In this document: positions 52,801-61,564 of the stretch, piece after piece | Numbering within the stretch: the stretch's first letter is position 1 | Layout of the letters: the number at the start of each line of letters is the position of its first letter | Assembly: GCF_000344135.1 (NCBI RefSeq) | Contig: NZ_BAOP01000018.1 | Coordinates: 1 to 64,000 of the forward strand | Direction of reading: 5' to 3' | DNA length: 64,000 bases | Source: Gordonia malaquae NBRC 108250 | GTDB taxonomy: Bacteria; Actinomycetota; Actinomycetes; Mycobacteriales; Mycobacteriaceae | Notes under the pieces: model-generated | Told to the model about the DNA's origin: nothing | What the model saw: only the letters and a program-made list of their open reading frames with translations | Databases searched by the model: none | Position numbers and translations under genes: made by a program

Positions 52801-53835
52801 TCAGCGACCGATGGTCTTACCTGCCGAACCGAGGTCGTTGCACGCTTCGACGACACGCTCGGCCATCGAGGTCTCGGCCTTCTTCAGGTAGCTGCGCGGG
52901 TCGTAGACCTTCTTGTTGCCGACCTCTCCGTCGACCTTCAGGACGCCGTCGTAGTTCGCGAACATGTGCGCCGCGACCGGTCGCGTGAATGCGTACTGGG
53001 TGTCGGTGTCGACGTTCATCTTGATGACGCCGTAGCTGACGGCTTCTTCGATCTCACTCTTGAGCGAACCCGAGCCGCCGTGGAAGACGAAGTCGAACGG
53101 CTGTGCATCGGCGGCGAGGCCGAGCTTGTTGATCGCCGCGTCCTGGCCCTCCTTCAGGACCGCCGGGCGCAGCTTGACGCCGCCCGGCTTGTACACGCCG
53201 TGAACGTTTCCGAAGGTCGCAGCGAGCAGGTACTGACCGTTCTCGCCGGTGCCGAGGGCGTCCACGGTCTTCTCGAAGTCTTCCACCGAGGTGTACAGCT
53301 TGTCGTTGATCTCGTTCTCGACGCCGTCCTCTTCGCCGCCGACGACGCCGATCTCGACCTCGAGGATGATGTTGGCTTCCTTGGTCTTGGCGAGGAGTTC
53401 CTTGGCGATCTCGAGGTTCTCGTCGATCGGCACGGCCGAACCGTCCCACATGTGCGACTGGAACAGCGGGTTCTGACCGTTCGCGACGCGCTCGCGCGAG
53501 ATCTCGATGAGCGGGCGGACGAAGCCGTCCAGCTTGTCCTTGGGGCAGTGGTCGGTGTGCAGGGCGATCGTCACGTCGTACTGCTCGGCGACGACGTGTG
53601 CGAACTCTGCCAGCGCAACAGCACCGACGACCATGTCCTTGACGTTGAGACCCGATCCGAACTCCGCGCCGCCGGTCGAGAACTGGATGATGCCGTCGCT
53701 GCCCGCGTCGGCGAAGCCCTTGATGGCTGCGTTGATCGTCTCCGACGAGGTGCAGTTGATGGCGGGGAAGGCGTAGCCCTCCGACTTCGCCTTCGCCAGC
53801 ATCTCGGCGTACTTGGCGGGTGTTGCGATGGGCAT
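52801..53835 (-). CDS. fba: class II fructose-bisphosphate aldolase
   Basis: A 344-residue zinc aldolase of glycolysis and gluconeogenesis, closely matching mycobacterial Fba. Seen: MPIATPAKYAEML, AINCTSSETINAA, HTDHCPKDKLD (zinc His), EVEIGVVGGEEDGV, FGNVHGVYKPG (zinc His), FVFHGGSGS (zinc His), and KMNVDTDTQYAFT. The ATG at 53835 gives the conserved start, with AGGA 9 bases upstream; one 6 bases earlier is less well spaced. Confidence 0.97.
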   Translation of the reverse strand: MPIATPAKYAEMLAKAKSEGYAFPAINCTSSETINAAIKGFADAGSDGIIQFSTGGAEFGSGLNVKDMVVGAVALAEFAHVVAEQYDVTIALHTDHCPKDKLDGFVRPLIEISRERVANGQNPLFQSHMWDGSAVPIDENLEIAKELLAKTKEANIILEVEIGVVGGEEDGVENEINDKLYTSVEDFEKTVDALGTGENGQYLLAATFGNVHGVYKPGGVKLRPAVLKEGQDAAINKLGLAADAQPFDFVFHGGSGSLKSEIEEAVSYGVIKMNVDTDTQYAFTRPVAAHMFANYDGVLKVDGEVGNKKVYDPRSYLKKAETSMAERVVEACNDLGSAGKTIGR

Positions 53836-53969
53836 GCGCATGTTCCTGTCGAGCCGGTGGATGTTTTCCACGCTTGAAATAGGGATCGGCATCCAGTCTG
53901 CCAGGTCGCTCTCGACGTCGGGGCGGTCCCCCGTCAATCGTCTATAAGGGTTCTTGAAGGTTTCACCGG

Positions 53970-53975
53970 TATCGT
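53970..53975 (+). promoter_or_regulatory. possible leaderless promoter of dedA (-10 TATCGT)
   Basis: TATCGT lies 8 bases before the GTG at 53984, and there is no ribosome binding site, as expected for a leaderless transcript. Confidence 0.4.
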
Positions 53976-53983
53976 GTGGGCCT

Positions 53984-54685
53984 GTGATCGACACACTTCT
54001 TGCCGAGTCCACCTCGACCGTCGCCCTGATGCCCGGATTCATGGATCCGTTCAACTTGATCGGGTACTTCGGGACATGGGCTCTTGCCGGCCTCTTGCTC
54101 GTGATTCTGATCGAATCGGGAGTCCTCTTCCCTGTTCTACCAGGGGACTCATTGCTTTTCGTCGCGGGTCTCATCGCGGCAGGAAGCGCGACCGGCGATC
54201 ACAAAGAGAAGGTCGAAGCTGCAAACTTCAACATCTGGATACTGATCATCTCCGTACCCATCGCCGCCATCATCGGCGGCCAGATCGGGTACTGGATCGG
54301 CCGCTACGCCGGCACCTCCATGTTCAAGCCCGATGCGCGCTTCCTCAAGGAGAAGTACCTGGACGAGGCGCATGCGTTCTTCGAGAAGCGTGGCCCGATC
54401 ACGATCCTGCTGGCACGCTTCGTGCCGATCGTGCGCACTCTCGCTCCGATCGTCGCGGGTGCCGCCCGCATGAAGTTCGCGGTGTTCTCGCTGTACAACG
54501 TCGTCGGCGCGATCGTCTGGGGCGCAGGCATCACGCTGCTGGGCTACTGGCTCGGCCAGTTCGAGATCGTCCAGAAGCTCATCGAACCGATCTTCATCCT
54601 GATCGTTCTGATCTCGGTGCTGCCGATGGTGTTCGAGTGGCTGCGCCGTCGCCGCAACAACCCGTCCGACGCCGAGGCCGCCTGA
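53984..54685 (+). CDS. DedA-family membrane protein
   Basis: A 233-residue integral membrane protein of the DedA/SNARE-associated family, which includes flippases for undecaprenyl phosphate and phosphatidylethanolamine. Seen: SGVLFPVLPGDSLLFVAG near 45, and GPITILLARFVPIVRTLAPIVAGAARM near 130, both characteristic. Divergent from fba, as Rv0364 is in M. tuberculosis. GTG start. Confidence 0.93.
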   Translation: MIDTLLAESTSTVALMPGFMDPFNLIGYFGTWALAGLLLVILIESGVLFPVLPGDSLLFVAGLIAAGSATGDHKEKVEAANFNIWILIISVPIAAIIGGQIGYWIGRYAGTSMFKPDARFLKEKYLDEAHAFFEKRGPITILLARFVPIVRTLAPIVAGAARMKFAVFSLYNVVGAIVWGAGITLLGYWLGQFEIVQKLIEPIFILIVLISVLPMVFEWLRRRRNNPSDAEAA

Positions 54686-54771
54686 CGGTCTCGCAGGCTG
54701 GCGTCAACGCTCACAGGCGACTCCCACGTCGCTCGCATCGGGGCTCCAACTTCGCGAGCCATTCTCGGTGC

Positions 54772-55062
54772 ATGAGAAACCGACGGAAGATCACTCCCAC
54801 CGACATTCCACTCATCGTCCTCGACGACGAGACGACCGAGTACGCGAGGCGCCTCGCCGAGGCGGGCACACCGATGGCCGTGGTAAGCGACCAGTACGCC
54901 CCGGTGCTGCCGTTCATGGTCGGCAACAACGGCTACACGGTCGCGATGGTCGCCGATGTCGAGGATCCGATCCAACTCGCCGACGTCCTGGGACGGGTCG
55001 AGTCGCGGATCGGGCCGGTGACCAGGACCGTCCGCGGGCATCGTTCGACGCCCGCGGCGTGA
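54772..55062 (+). CDS. small soluble protein, unknown
   Basis: A 96-residue protein with MRNRRKITPTDIPLIVLDDETTEYARRLAEAG and a strand-rich second half. No family recognised. ATG without a clear ribosome binding site, 86 bp after dedA and 3 bp before the convergent GMC gene end. Codon use is normal for the region, so it is likely real. Confidence 0.55.
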   Translation: MRNRRKITPTDIPLIVLDDETTEYARRLAEAGTPMAVVSDQYAPVLPFMVGNNGYTVAMVADVEDPIQLADVLGRVESRIGPVTRTVRGHRSTPAA

Positions 55063-55065
55063 CAC

Positions 55066-56664
55066 TCAGATCGTGACCCCGACGTCGTTCGCGACGATGT
55101 CGTCAAGCGCCCGTTCGGCGATCGCCGCGATGGTCATCGACGGGTTGCAGGCCGCGGCGGTTCCCGGAATCAGTGCTCCGTCGATCACGTAGAGGCCCTG
55201 CTGACCGTGCACCCTGCCGCTGAGGTCACAGACGGCGCCCATCGCCGCACCGCCGAGCGGATGCCAGGTGGTGTCGACAAACCTGTTGGAGTCGGTGAGG
55301 ACCGACCCCGGCCCGGCGATCTTGAGTGCAGTCGGATGAATATGGCGCCACTGAATCCTCGTGTCACCACTGGCAGGCCAGATCAACCGTGCGTCGCCTG
55401 TCGACGCGTCGTACCGGAACCGGCCCCGCGATTCGCTCACGCCGTAGCCGACCATCATCGTGCTGTGCACATTCACGCCGAAGGGCGGGATGGACGCTTG
55501 GATGACCGTATGTGCAGTCCGCGGCGAGTCCCAGTTGAGGCTCCCGAAGACCACCGGGCCGCCTTGCTTGACGCCGAAGTCGAGTTCGGGATTGCTCCAC
55601 ACGTATATCCGGTCGGCGTTGGTGCCCCAACCGCTGCCGATCTCGTCGGGGAGGTCCCGCGCCGAGTTCGCCCGAGCACGCATGAGCAGGCGCGTCGTGT
55701 GGACACTGCCTGCGGCCATGATCAGCGACGGCGTGACGAGCTTCTTGCGGGCGACGGTCGTACCGTTGACATCGGTCTGCACGACGTCCAGGCCCCACTT
55801 CCCGTCGCTCAGACGCTCCACGTCGAGCACTTCGTGCAGGGTGGCGACGGTGAGCAGCCCGGTGGCAAATGCTTTCCGAATGTATGTGGTGTCGACGCTG
55901 TGCTTGCCCCCGTTGTTGACCCCGAGGGCACCGGATCCGTCGGTGTAGGACGGCTTCATCCTTCCGTCGATCTCGGCCTGCGCGTAGCTCCAGTCGATGG
56001 GCATCGGAATCTTGGAGATCGGGAGTGCCGCTTTCCTGGCGCGGTCGGCGAAGATGCGCGCTGCGCGGTACTCCGGTCGCCGTACAAGGGAATCCGGCGC
56101 CGTCTGGAGACCAAGCATCTTCGCAACGCGGGGATAGTGGACGCGATTCATCGTCGGCCAGTCGAGCGACTCGGGAAGGCACTCGTTGAAGATCTCCTCC
56201 TTCGGCTGCAACGACATGCCCTGGTAGATGAGGCTTCCGCCGCCCAGTCCTGCCGCAGTCACCGCAGTCATACCGTCTCCGACGACGGCGTCGATCAGGC
56301 CGACATAGGGATCGAACGCTACAGGCCTGCCGAACAGTTGGGGATCGCCGCGATGCCATAGCGCCCGCTTGTCGGGTGAGGCCGGGTCAGGGAAGGTGTC
56401 TGCGTTCGGCCCGGTCCTCCATGCTCGACCACGTTCCAGCAACAACACGGGCACTCCCGCCTGAGTGAGACGCAGTGCCGCGATCGCTCCCCCGAAACCC
56501 GAGCCGACCACAATCACACGATGGTCCGACGTCGACGTGCGAACACGACTCGGCGATGCACCAGCCTTTCCGACAGCCGCCAGTCCCGCTGCACCAGCCA
56601 CCAGGGCCGCCGTTCCGGCAAGGAGACTGCGTCGGCTGATGCCCTCCGATGTGGGTAAGAGCAT
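55066..56664 (-). CDS. exported GMC oxidoreductase, cholesterol-oxidase-like
   Basis: A 532-residue flavoprotein of the class I cholesterol oxidase type (ChoD/ChoB). Seen: twin-arginine-like signal (GISRRSLLAGTAALVAGAAGLAAVG), FAD motif VIVVGSGFGGAIAALRL near 50, AAGLGGGSLIYQGMSLQP, and the C-terminal HPLGGAAMG and CNPSMTIAA. Such enzymes oxidise sterols to 3-keto products outside the cell. The start at 56664 has AAAGGTG upstream. It is divergent from a TetR regulator, its likely repressor. Confidence 0.9.
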   Translation of the reverse strand: MLLPTSEGISRRSLLAGTAALVAGAAGLAAVGKAGASPSRVRTSTSDHRVIVVGSGFGGAIAALRLTQAGVPVLLLERGRAWRTGPNADTFPDPASPDKRALWHRGDPQLFGRPVAFDPYVGLIDAVVGDGMTAVTAAGLGGGSLIYQGMSLQPKEEIFNECLPESLDWPTMNRVHYPRVAKMLGLQTAPDSLVRRPEYRAARIFADRARKAALPISKIPMPIDWSYAQAEIDGRMKPSYTDGSGALGVNNGGKHSVDTTYIRKAFATGLLTVATLHEVLDVERLSDGKWGLDVVQTDVNGTTVARKKLVTPSLIMAAGSVHTTRLLMRARANSARDLPDEIGSGWGTNADRIYVWSNPELDFGVKQGGPVVFGSLNWDSPRTAHTVIQASIPPFGVNVHSTMMVGYGVSESRGRFRYDASTGDARLIWPASGDTRIQWRHIHPTALKIAGPGSVLTDSNRFVDTTWHPLGGAAMGAVCDLSGRVHGQQGLYVIDGALIPGTAAACNPSMTIAAIAERALDDIVANDVGVTI

Positions 56665-56749
56665 GAAACACACCTTTCAACTATTCGGTCAGATGACTTA
56701 AAATTCGACCGGCGGCGTCGGCCGACACTCAGTGAGGGATCATGGTCCG

Positions 56750-57391
56750 GTGAGCGCCGACCGCAGCAGCAGGGCAGACGAGACTCGCGCGCGTCTACTG
56801 AGCGCTGCCGAACGCCTGTTCGCCGAGCGCGGCCTGTCCGCCGTCTCAAATCGACAGATCAGCGAAGCAGCAGGTCAAGGCAACAACTTCGCCGTCGGCT
56901 ACCACTTCGGCACCAGGGCCGATCTTGTACTCGCCTTACTCAAGGCGCACCAGGAGCCGATCGACGTGATCCGCAAGCGGATGGTGGCCGACATCGGGTA
57001 CGTCGCCGAACTCCGGGACTGGTTGAGATGCCTGGTCCAACCCCAACTCGAGCACATCGGAACAAGTCCCGATCCAACGTATTACGGACAGTTCTGGCGT
57101 CAGTTGTTGAATGATCCCATCTCGGTCGCACTGGTGCACCAGGAAGCGTTCACCTCGGAACCGTTGGCCACGATTCTCGACGGCATGTACCGCAGTCTTC
57201 CGGCATTGCCGGAGTCGACCGTCCATGTCCGGAATCTGATGTCGCAGAACACCCTGATCGCGACTTTCGCCGACTTCGAACGCAACAGGAACGAACTCGG
57301 CGCCCTCGACACCACGTCGTGGTCAGGATTCTCCGATTCGATGGTCGACAGCCTCGTCGGCCTCTGGCTCGCGCCGGTCACCACTCGCTGA
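56750..57391 (+). CDS. TetR-family transcriptional regulator
   Basis: A 213-residue repressor with an N-terminal helix-turn-helix (RARLLSAAERLFAERGLSAVSNRQISEAAGQGN, then YHFGTRADLVLALL). The GTG at 56750 is the best start. Divergent from the cholesterol-oxidase-like gene across 85 bp, in which I see only weak dyads. Likely controls that gene; ligand unknown. Confidence 0.88.
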   Translation: MSADRSSRADETRARLLSAAERLFAERGLSAVSNRQISEAAGQGNNFAVGYHFGTRADLVLALLKAHQEPIDVIRKRMVADIGYVAELRDWLRCLVQPQLEHIGTSPDPTYYGQFWRQLLNDPISVALVHQEAFTSEPLATILDGMYRSLPALPESTVHVRNLMSQNTLIATFADFERNRNELGALDTTSWSGFSDSMVDSLVGLWLAPVTTR

Positions 57392-57581
57392 CCGGACGTC
57401 GCATCGGCGATCACCTCCCTCTCAGGACTACGTTTGCCCGCAACACGTTCGTCCATGTTCAGTCATGCGACTTAGAAATGGAAGACCGCGCCGACAATGC
57501 GACACGCATCACCATGTGTGCATCGCTGCTCGACTGAATCCGTCTACGCTGGTGTCGTCGACGAACGAACGGGAGACTGCT

Positions 57582-58022
57582 GTGAGTGACTGGAACGCCG
57601 GAATCATCGACGAGTTCCGCGCCAACGACGGGCACGTCGGAGGCCCCTTCGAGGGCGCCCCGATGATCCTGGTCCACCATGTCGGACGGAAATCGGGCAA
57701 GCAGAGCATCGCGCCGATGATGTACTTGCAATCCGACGACGACCCGTCGACGGTGTACGTCTTCGCGTCCAAGGGCGGTGCACCGACGAATCCGGCCTGG
57801 TACTTCAACCTCGTCGCAGCCGGAAGCGCAAGCGTGGAGCGCGGCACCGAGACCTATGACGTCACCGTCGCCGAGGTGACAGGAGCCGACCGCGACCGCA
57901 TCTTCGCCGAGCAGGCGAGCCGCTACCCCGGGTTCGCCGAATACGCGGAGAAGACGGCAGGCATTCGCGTGATCCCGGTGCTGGCTCTTACCCGCGTCTG
58001 CCCCGGGAGCTACCAGGCCTGA
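57582..58022 (+). CDS. Ddn-like (nitroreductase/deazaflavin-dependent) protein
   Basis: A 146-residue protein of the split-barrel F420-binding family that includes Rv3547 Ddn. Seen: APMILVHHVGRKSGKQSIAPMMYLQ, VFASKGGAPTNPAWYFNLVA and the C-terminal IPVLALTR. It probably binds F420 and reduces quinone-like or nitro compounds. The GTG at 57582 has GGGAG 7 bases upstream. It overlaps the convergent SpoU gene by 13 bp. Confidence 0.88.
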   Translation: MSDWNAGIIDEFRANDGHVGGPFEGAPMILVHHVGRKSGKQSIAPMMYLQSDDDPSTVYVFASKGGAPTNPAWYFNLVAAGSASVERGTETYDVTVAEVTGADRDRIFAEQASRYPGFAEYAEKTAGIRVIPVLALTRVCPGSYQA

Positions 58023-58747
58023 TCGAGGTCTGCGTGACGGGCGATCCAGGAGTGCATGACGATCCCCGCCGCCACACCTGCGTTGATGCTGCGCGTGGAC
58101 CCGAACTGCGCGATGGAGACGGTGAGATCGGCGCGCGCCTGCGCATCGTCGCTGACACCCGGGCCTTCCTGCCCGAACAGCAGGACGCAACGACGTGGGA
58201 GCTCAGTCGTCTCGAGACGGACCGATCCCGGCGTGTTGTCGACGGCGACGACAGCCAGATCGTTCTCCCGCGCCCACACCATCAGCTCGTCGACGGTGTC
58301 GTGATGCCGTAGGTGCTGATAGCGGTCGGTGACCATCGCTCCACGACGGTTCCAGCGGCGGCGACCGACGATGTGGACCTCCGCAGCCAGAAACGCATTG
58401 GCCGTACGGACGACCGTCCCGATGTTGGCGTCGTGCGCCCAGTTCTCGATGGCTACGTGGAAGGCATGGCGACGCGTGTCGAGGTCGGCGACGATGGCCT
58501 CACGCCGCCAGTACCTGTAGTCGTCGACCACGTTGCGCCGGTCCCCGTCCGCGACGAGCTCCGGGTCGAGCCGCGGATCGTCGGGAGACTGACCCGGACG
58601 TTCGACAGCCCACGGGCCCACTCCGACTGCGGGGCCGACGCCGGTGACCCACTCGGTTGGTCCGGGCGTCTCGACTGCGCTCGACGGGCAGGACGACTCG
58701 CTCGACGCGGCGGAAGACTCGCTCGACGGGCGGGGAACGTCAGGCAA
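58010..58747 (-). CDS. SpoU-family RNA 2'-O-methyltransferase
   Basis: A 245-residue SPOUT-fold enzyme that methylates ribose of tRNA or rRNA. Seen: motif 1 ENWAHDANIGTVVRTANAF, motif 2 LLFGQEGPGVSDDA and motif 3 FGSTRSINAGVAAGIVMH. The first ~75 residues are acidic and Pro-rich, without homology. It overlaps the pyrE end by 8 bases and matches Rv0380c in position. Confidence 0.9.
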   Translation of the reverse strand: MPDVPRPSSESSAASSESSCPSSAVETPGPTEWVTGVGPAVGVGPWAVERPGQSPDDPRLDPELVADGDRRNVVDDYRYWRREAIVADLDTRRHAFHVAIENWAHDANIGTVVRTANAFLAAEVHIVGRRRWNRRGAMVTDRYQHLRHHDTVDELMVWARENDLAVVAVDNTPGSVRLETTELPRRCVLLFGQEGPGVSDDAQARADLTVSIAQFGSTRSINAGVAAGIVMHSWIARHADLDQAW

Positions 58748-59279
58748 GGCCGAGGTCGGCCAGTCCCAGCAGCGAGCGGTAGGGCACGCCGAGGGCGCCG
58801 ATCACCTGGTCCGCGCCGGTCGCACGGTCGACGACAGTCGCCACGCCGATCACTTCCGCGCCTGCCTCCCGTGCCGCTTCCACAGCCTGCGACGGCGAGG
58901 CGCCGGTGGTGGACGTGTCCTCGACGACCAGCACTCGCTTGCCGGCGATGTCCGGCCCCTCGATACGACGCTGCATGCCGTGCGTCTTGGCCGCCTTGCG
59001 CACCACGAATGTGTCGATCGGGCGACCGTCGGCATGCATGATCGACGTCGCAACCGGATCTGCACCGAGGGTGAGCCCGCCGACGGACGCGTAGTCCCAG
59101 TCCGCGGTCAGGTCACGCATGAGCTTGCCGATGAGGCGGCTCGCCTCGTTGTGCAGCGTCGCACGACGGAGGTCGACGTAGTAGTCGGCCTCCTTGCCGG
59201 ACGACAGGGTCACCTTGCCGTGGACGACGGCTAGTTCGGTGACCAGTTCGGCGAGGCGGGCACGGTCGGCGTCCGACAT
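58740..59279 (-). CDS. pyrE: orotate phosphoribosyltransferase
   Basis: A 179-residue enzyme of UMP synthesis. Seen: GKVTLSSGKEADYYVDLR, GGLTLGADPVATSI, RKAAKTHGMQRRIEGP and the PRPP motif VLVVEDTSTTGASPSQAV. Length is normal. It is coupled to the SpoU gene and lies downstream of the Rv0383c-like gene. Confidence 0.96.
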   Translation of the reverse strand: MSDADRARLAELVTELAVVHGKVTLSSGKEADYYVDLRRATLHNEASRLIGKLMRDLTADWDYASVGGLTLGADPVATSIMHADGRPIDTFVVRKAAKTHGMQRRIEGPDIAGKRVLVVEDTSTTGASPSQAVEAAREAGAEVIGVATVVDRATGADQVIGALGVPYRSLLGLADLGLA

Positions 59280-59308
59280 GAAGCTCCTTCAGAGGTGACG
59301 CGGATGCG

Positions 59309-60265
59309 TCAGCGATTACGCGGGTCGTTCAGCGGCGGCAGGTTGGGCGGCGCGACACGTTCACGCCGGGGCTGCTGCTCCGGAATCGCGGTCGTCGGTT
59401 CCTGCGGGCGCGGCGCGGCGCGGCGGATCGGTTCGACACGCGACCGCTCGTCGGACGCGGGCTGCGGGCGGGCCGCGGGGCGGGACGGCGTGCGTACGCT
59501 CTCGGCTACGGGAGGCGCCGATCGCGGAGCCTCCGCGGCGGCCTCTTCGAGACGACGGCGGCGTTCCTTGTCGCGCAACGACTCCGTCTTCTTGTCGGCC
59601 AACTCCTCGCGGGCCGGGCCGTGCGGATCGCGCGGGTCGGGCGCATCCTGCGGATCGACTGCCGGAGGCAGCACGCGCAGCAGGTCGGCGAAACGGCGGA
59701 CCGTGTCGAGCGCTACGTCGAGCTTGGTGTCGTCCGCGGTGAGCGGCATGGACCCGAGCACCCAGTTGCCCTCGTTCCACAGGATCTCGACGTAGTCGGG
59801 CGCCTCGGTCGCAAGCGTCACCATGCGGCGGTCGCAGATGCGGCGCGCAGCGTCGAGGTTCGACGCGAACATGACACGCGAGCCCATCGCACCGAGCAGG
59901 TCGACGTCGTCCTCCGCCGGCGCGAGGACGTCTTCGTACCGCAGGTCGACGGTCACAGCCGATGCCGTGGGACGTCGGACGGCGATCACGGTGGCCGTCT
60001 CCTCGAGGTCGAAGACGACGGCCTCGGCGCCTTCGTAGACGCCGTAGGCGACGTTGCGCACCACGACGTGGTCGGGCGCGTCCATCGCGGCACGCTGGAA
60101 GACGGTGCGCAGCTTGGAATCGCTGTCGCGGAACTTGAAGGAGTGCGTCTCTCCCCACACTGCCCGCTGGTGGTGTACCTGCTCGGACCGGTTACGGTCG
60201 AGCCACAGCAGTACCACCGCACCGGCAAGTGCGAGCGCCGCAATCACGAAATAGACAATGGTCAT
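59309..60265 (-). CDS. Rv0383c-like membrane-anchored protein
   Basis: A 318-residue protein with one N-terminal helix (IVYFVIAALALAGAVVLLWL), a domain of about 190 residues and a C-terminal Arg/Pro/Glu-rich tail of about 110. It corresponds to Rv0383c by position and plan. No catalytic motif. The start at 60265 is the ATG immediately before the helix; the frame further upstream is unrelated. Confidence 0.82.
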   Translation of the reverse strand: MTIVYFVIAALALAGAVVLLWLDRNRSEQVHHQRAVWGETHSFKFRDSDSKLRTVFQRAAMDAPDHVVVRNVAYGVYEGAEAVVFDLEETATVIAVRRPTASAVTVDLRYEDVLAPAEDDVDLLGAMGSRVMFASNLDAARRICDRRMVTLATEAPDYVEILWNEGNWVLGSMPLTADDTKLDVALDTVRRFADLLRVLPPAVDPQDAPDPRDPHGPAREELADKKTESLRDKERRRRLEEAAAEAPRSAPPVAESVRTPSRPAARPQPASDERSRVEPIRRAAPRPQEPTTAIPEQQPRRERVAPPNLPPLNDPRNR

Positions 60266-60332
60266 CACCGATAGCCTACTATCGAACGCCCTGCGAACCA
60301 TGCCGACGCGTGTGCCAGAGAAGGGAAACCCC

Positions 60333-61529
60333 ATGACCGAACGACGCGACGACGCCCTGCAGCGCCTCGTCGACAGCGTCGACGTCTCCGCAATCGACGC
60401 GCTGACCTGCGCATTGATCGCCGAGCCGAGCGTCAACCCCGGAGGAACCGAGGAGTCGACGGTCACGGTCCTCGCCGACGCGTGCAGATCCGCGGGGTTC
60501 GCCGTGGAGGTTGTCGACGCCGCTCCGGGACGGCCGAACCTGGTCGCGACAGCCCAGGTGGGCGGCGACGGACCCGGTCTCATGCTGCTCGGCCATTCGG
60601 ACGTGGTGCCCGCCGGACCCGGATGGACGGCCGATCCCTTCGTGCCGCGCCGAGACGGCGACCTGATCATCGGCCGCGGCGCGTCGGACATGAAGGGCGG
60701 GATCGCCTCCGCAGTCGCCGCCATGTCTGCTCTGCAACGCGCCGCCGAGTTCGGCGTCGCCCTCACCGGTCCCGTCCAGCTCGTGGTGACCGTCGACGAG
60801 GAAGAGCACGGAACCGGCGTCCGACAGCTCGTCGCCCGCGGCGTCGACCGCGAGTTCGCGGGCTGCATCGTGGCGGAGCCGACGCGGATGGAGGTGGTTC
60901 GCGGGTGTCGCGGCGCGTCGTATTTCGACATCGAGGTGACCGGTCGCGCCGCTCATTCGGGACGACCCAGCGACGGGGTGAGCGCCATCGACGCCGCCGC
61001 ACGGGTGATCGAGGTGATCCGGGCGGATCAGGAGCGTCTCGCCGCAGATCCCGATCCGCTGCTCGGGTTCGGCACGTGGAACGTGGGCACCATCGAGGGC
61101 GGTCAAGGCATATCGGTGGTGGCGCCGTCGTGCTCCCTCGGCGTAGACCGACGCCTGATGCCCGGTGAAGACGTCGAGCAGATCGGCCGAGATCTACAGG
61201 CGGCGATCCGCGCCGCGGGAATCGAGTCGGACGGCGTGACGGTGACCGTCACGCCCACGATGTTCCTTCCCGGATTCGCCACCGACGGCGACCACCCGCT
61301 GGTCACCGCCGCCGCCGACGCGAGCGGAGGCGCCGTCGGCGGATGGACCGCCGCCTGCGACGGCGGATTCATCAGCACCGCGCTCGGCATCCCGACAGTG
61401 GTGATGGGTCCCGGCGACATCAACGGCCAGGCACACCAGCCCGACGAATCGGTCCGCCTCTCCGAACTCGCCGACGCCGCACGCGCGTACGTCCGGGCGG
61501 CGGTCGCTCTGCTGGGTGAGGCCGAATAG
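60333..61529 (+). CDS. M20-family metallohydrolase (ArgE/DapE-like)
   Basis: A 398-residue di-zinc amidohydrolase. Seen: GLMLLGHSDVVPAGPGW (zinc His and catalytic Asp), GASDMKGGIAS (bridging Asp), TVDEEEHGTG (base Glu and zinc Glu), AHSGRPSDGVSAID of the dimer domain, and the last zinc histidine in INGQAHQPDE. It likely hydrolyses an N-acyl amino acid; ArgE, DapE and carboxypeptidase relatives cannot be told apart. ATG at 60333 with AAGGGA upstream. Confidence 0.9.
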   Translation: MTERRDDALQRLVDSVDVSAIDALTCALIAEPSVNPGGTEESTVTVLADACRSAGFAVEVVDAAPGRPNLVATAQVGGDGPGLMLLGHSDVVPAGPGWTADPFVPRRDGDLIIGRGASDMKGGIASAVAAMSALQRAAEFGVALTGPVQLVVTVDEEEHGTGVRQLVARGVDREFAGCIVAEPTRMEVVRGCRGASYFDIEVTGRAAHSGRPSDGVSAIDAAARVIEVIRADQERLAADPDPLLGFGTWNVGTIEGGQGISVVAPSCSLGVDRRLMPGEDVEQIGRDLQAAIRAAGIESDGVTVTVTPTMFLPGFATDGDHPLVTAAADASGGAVGGWTAACDGGFISTALGIPTVVMGPGDINGQAHQPDESVRLSELADAARAYVRAAVALLGEAE

Positions 61530-61564
61530 TCACGTCCACGTCAGGGCCGTGCAAGCGGTGTGGA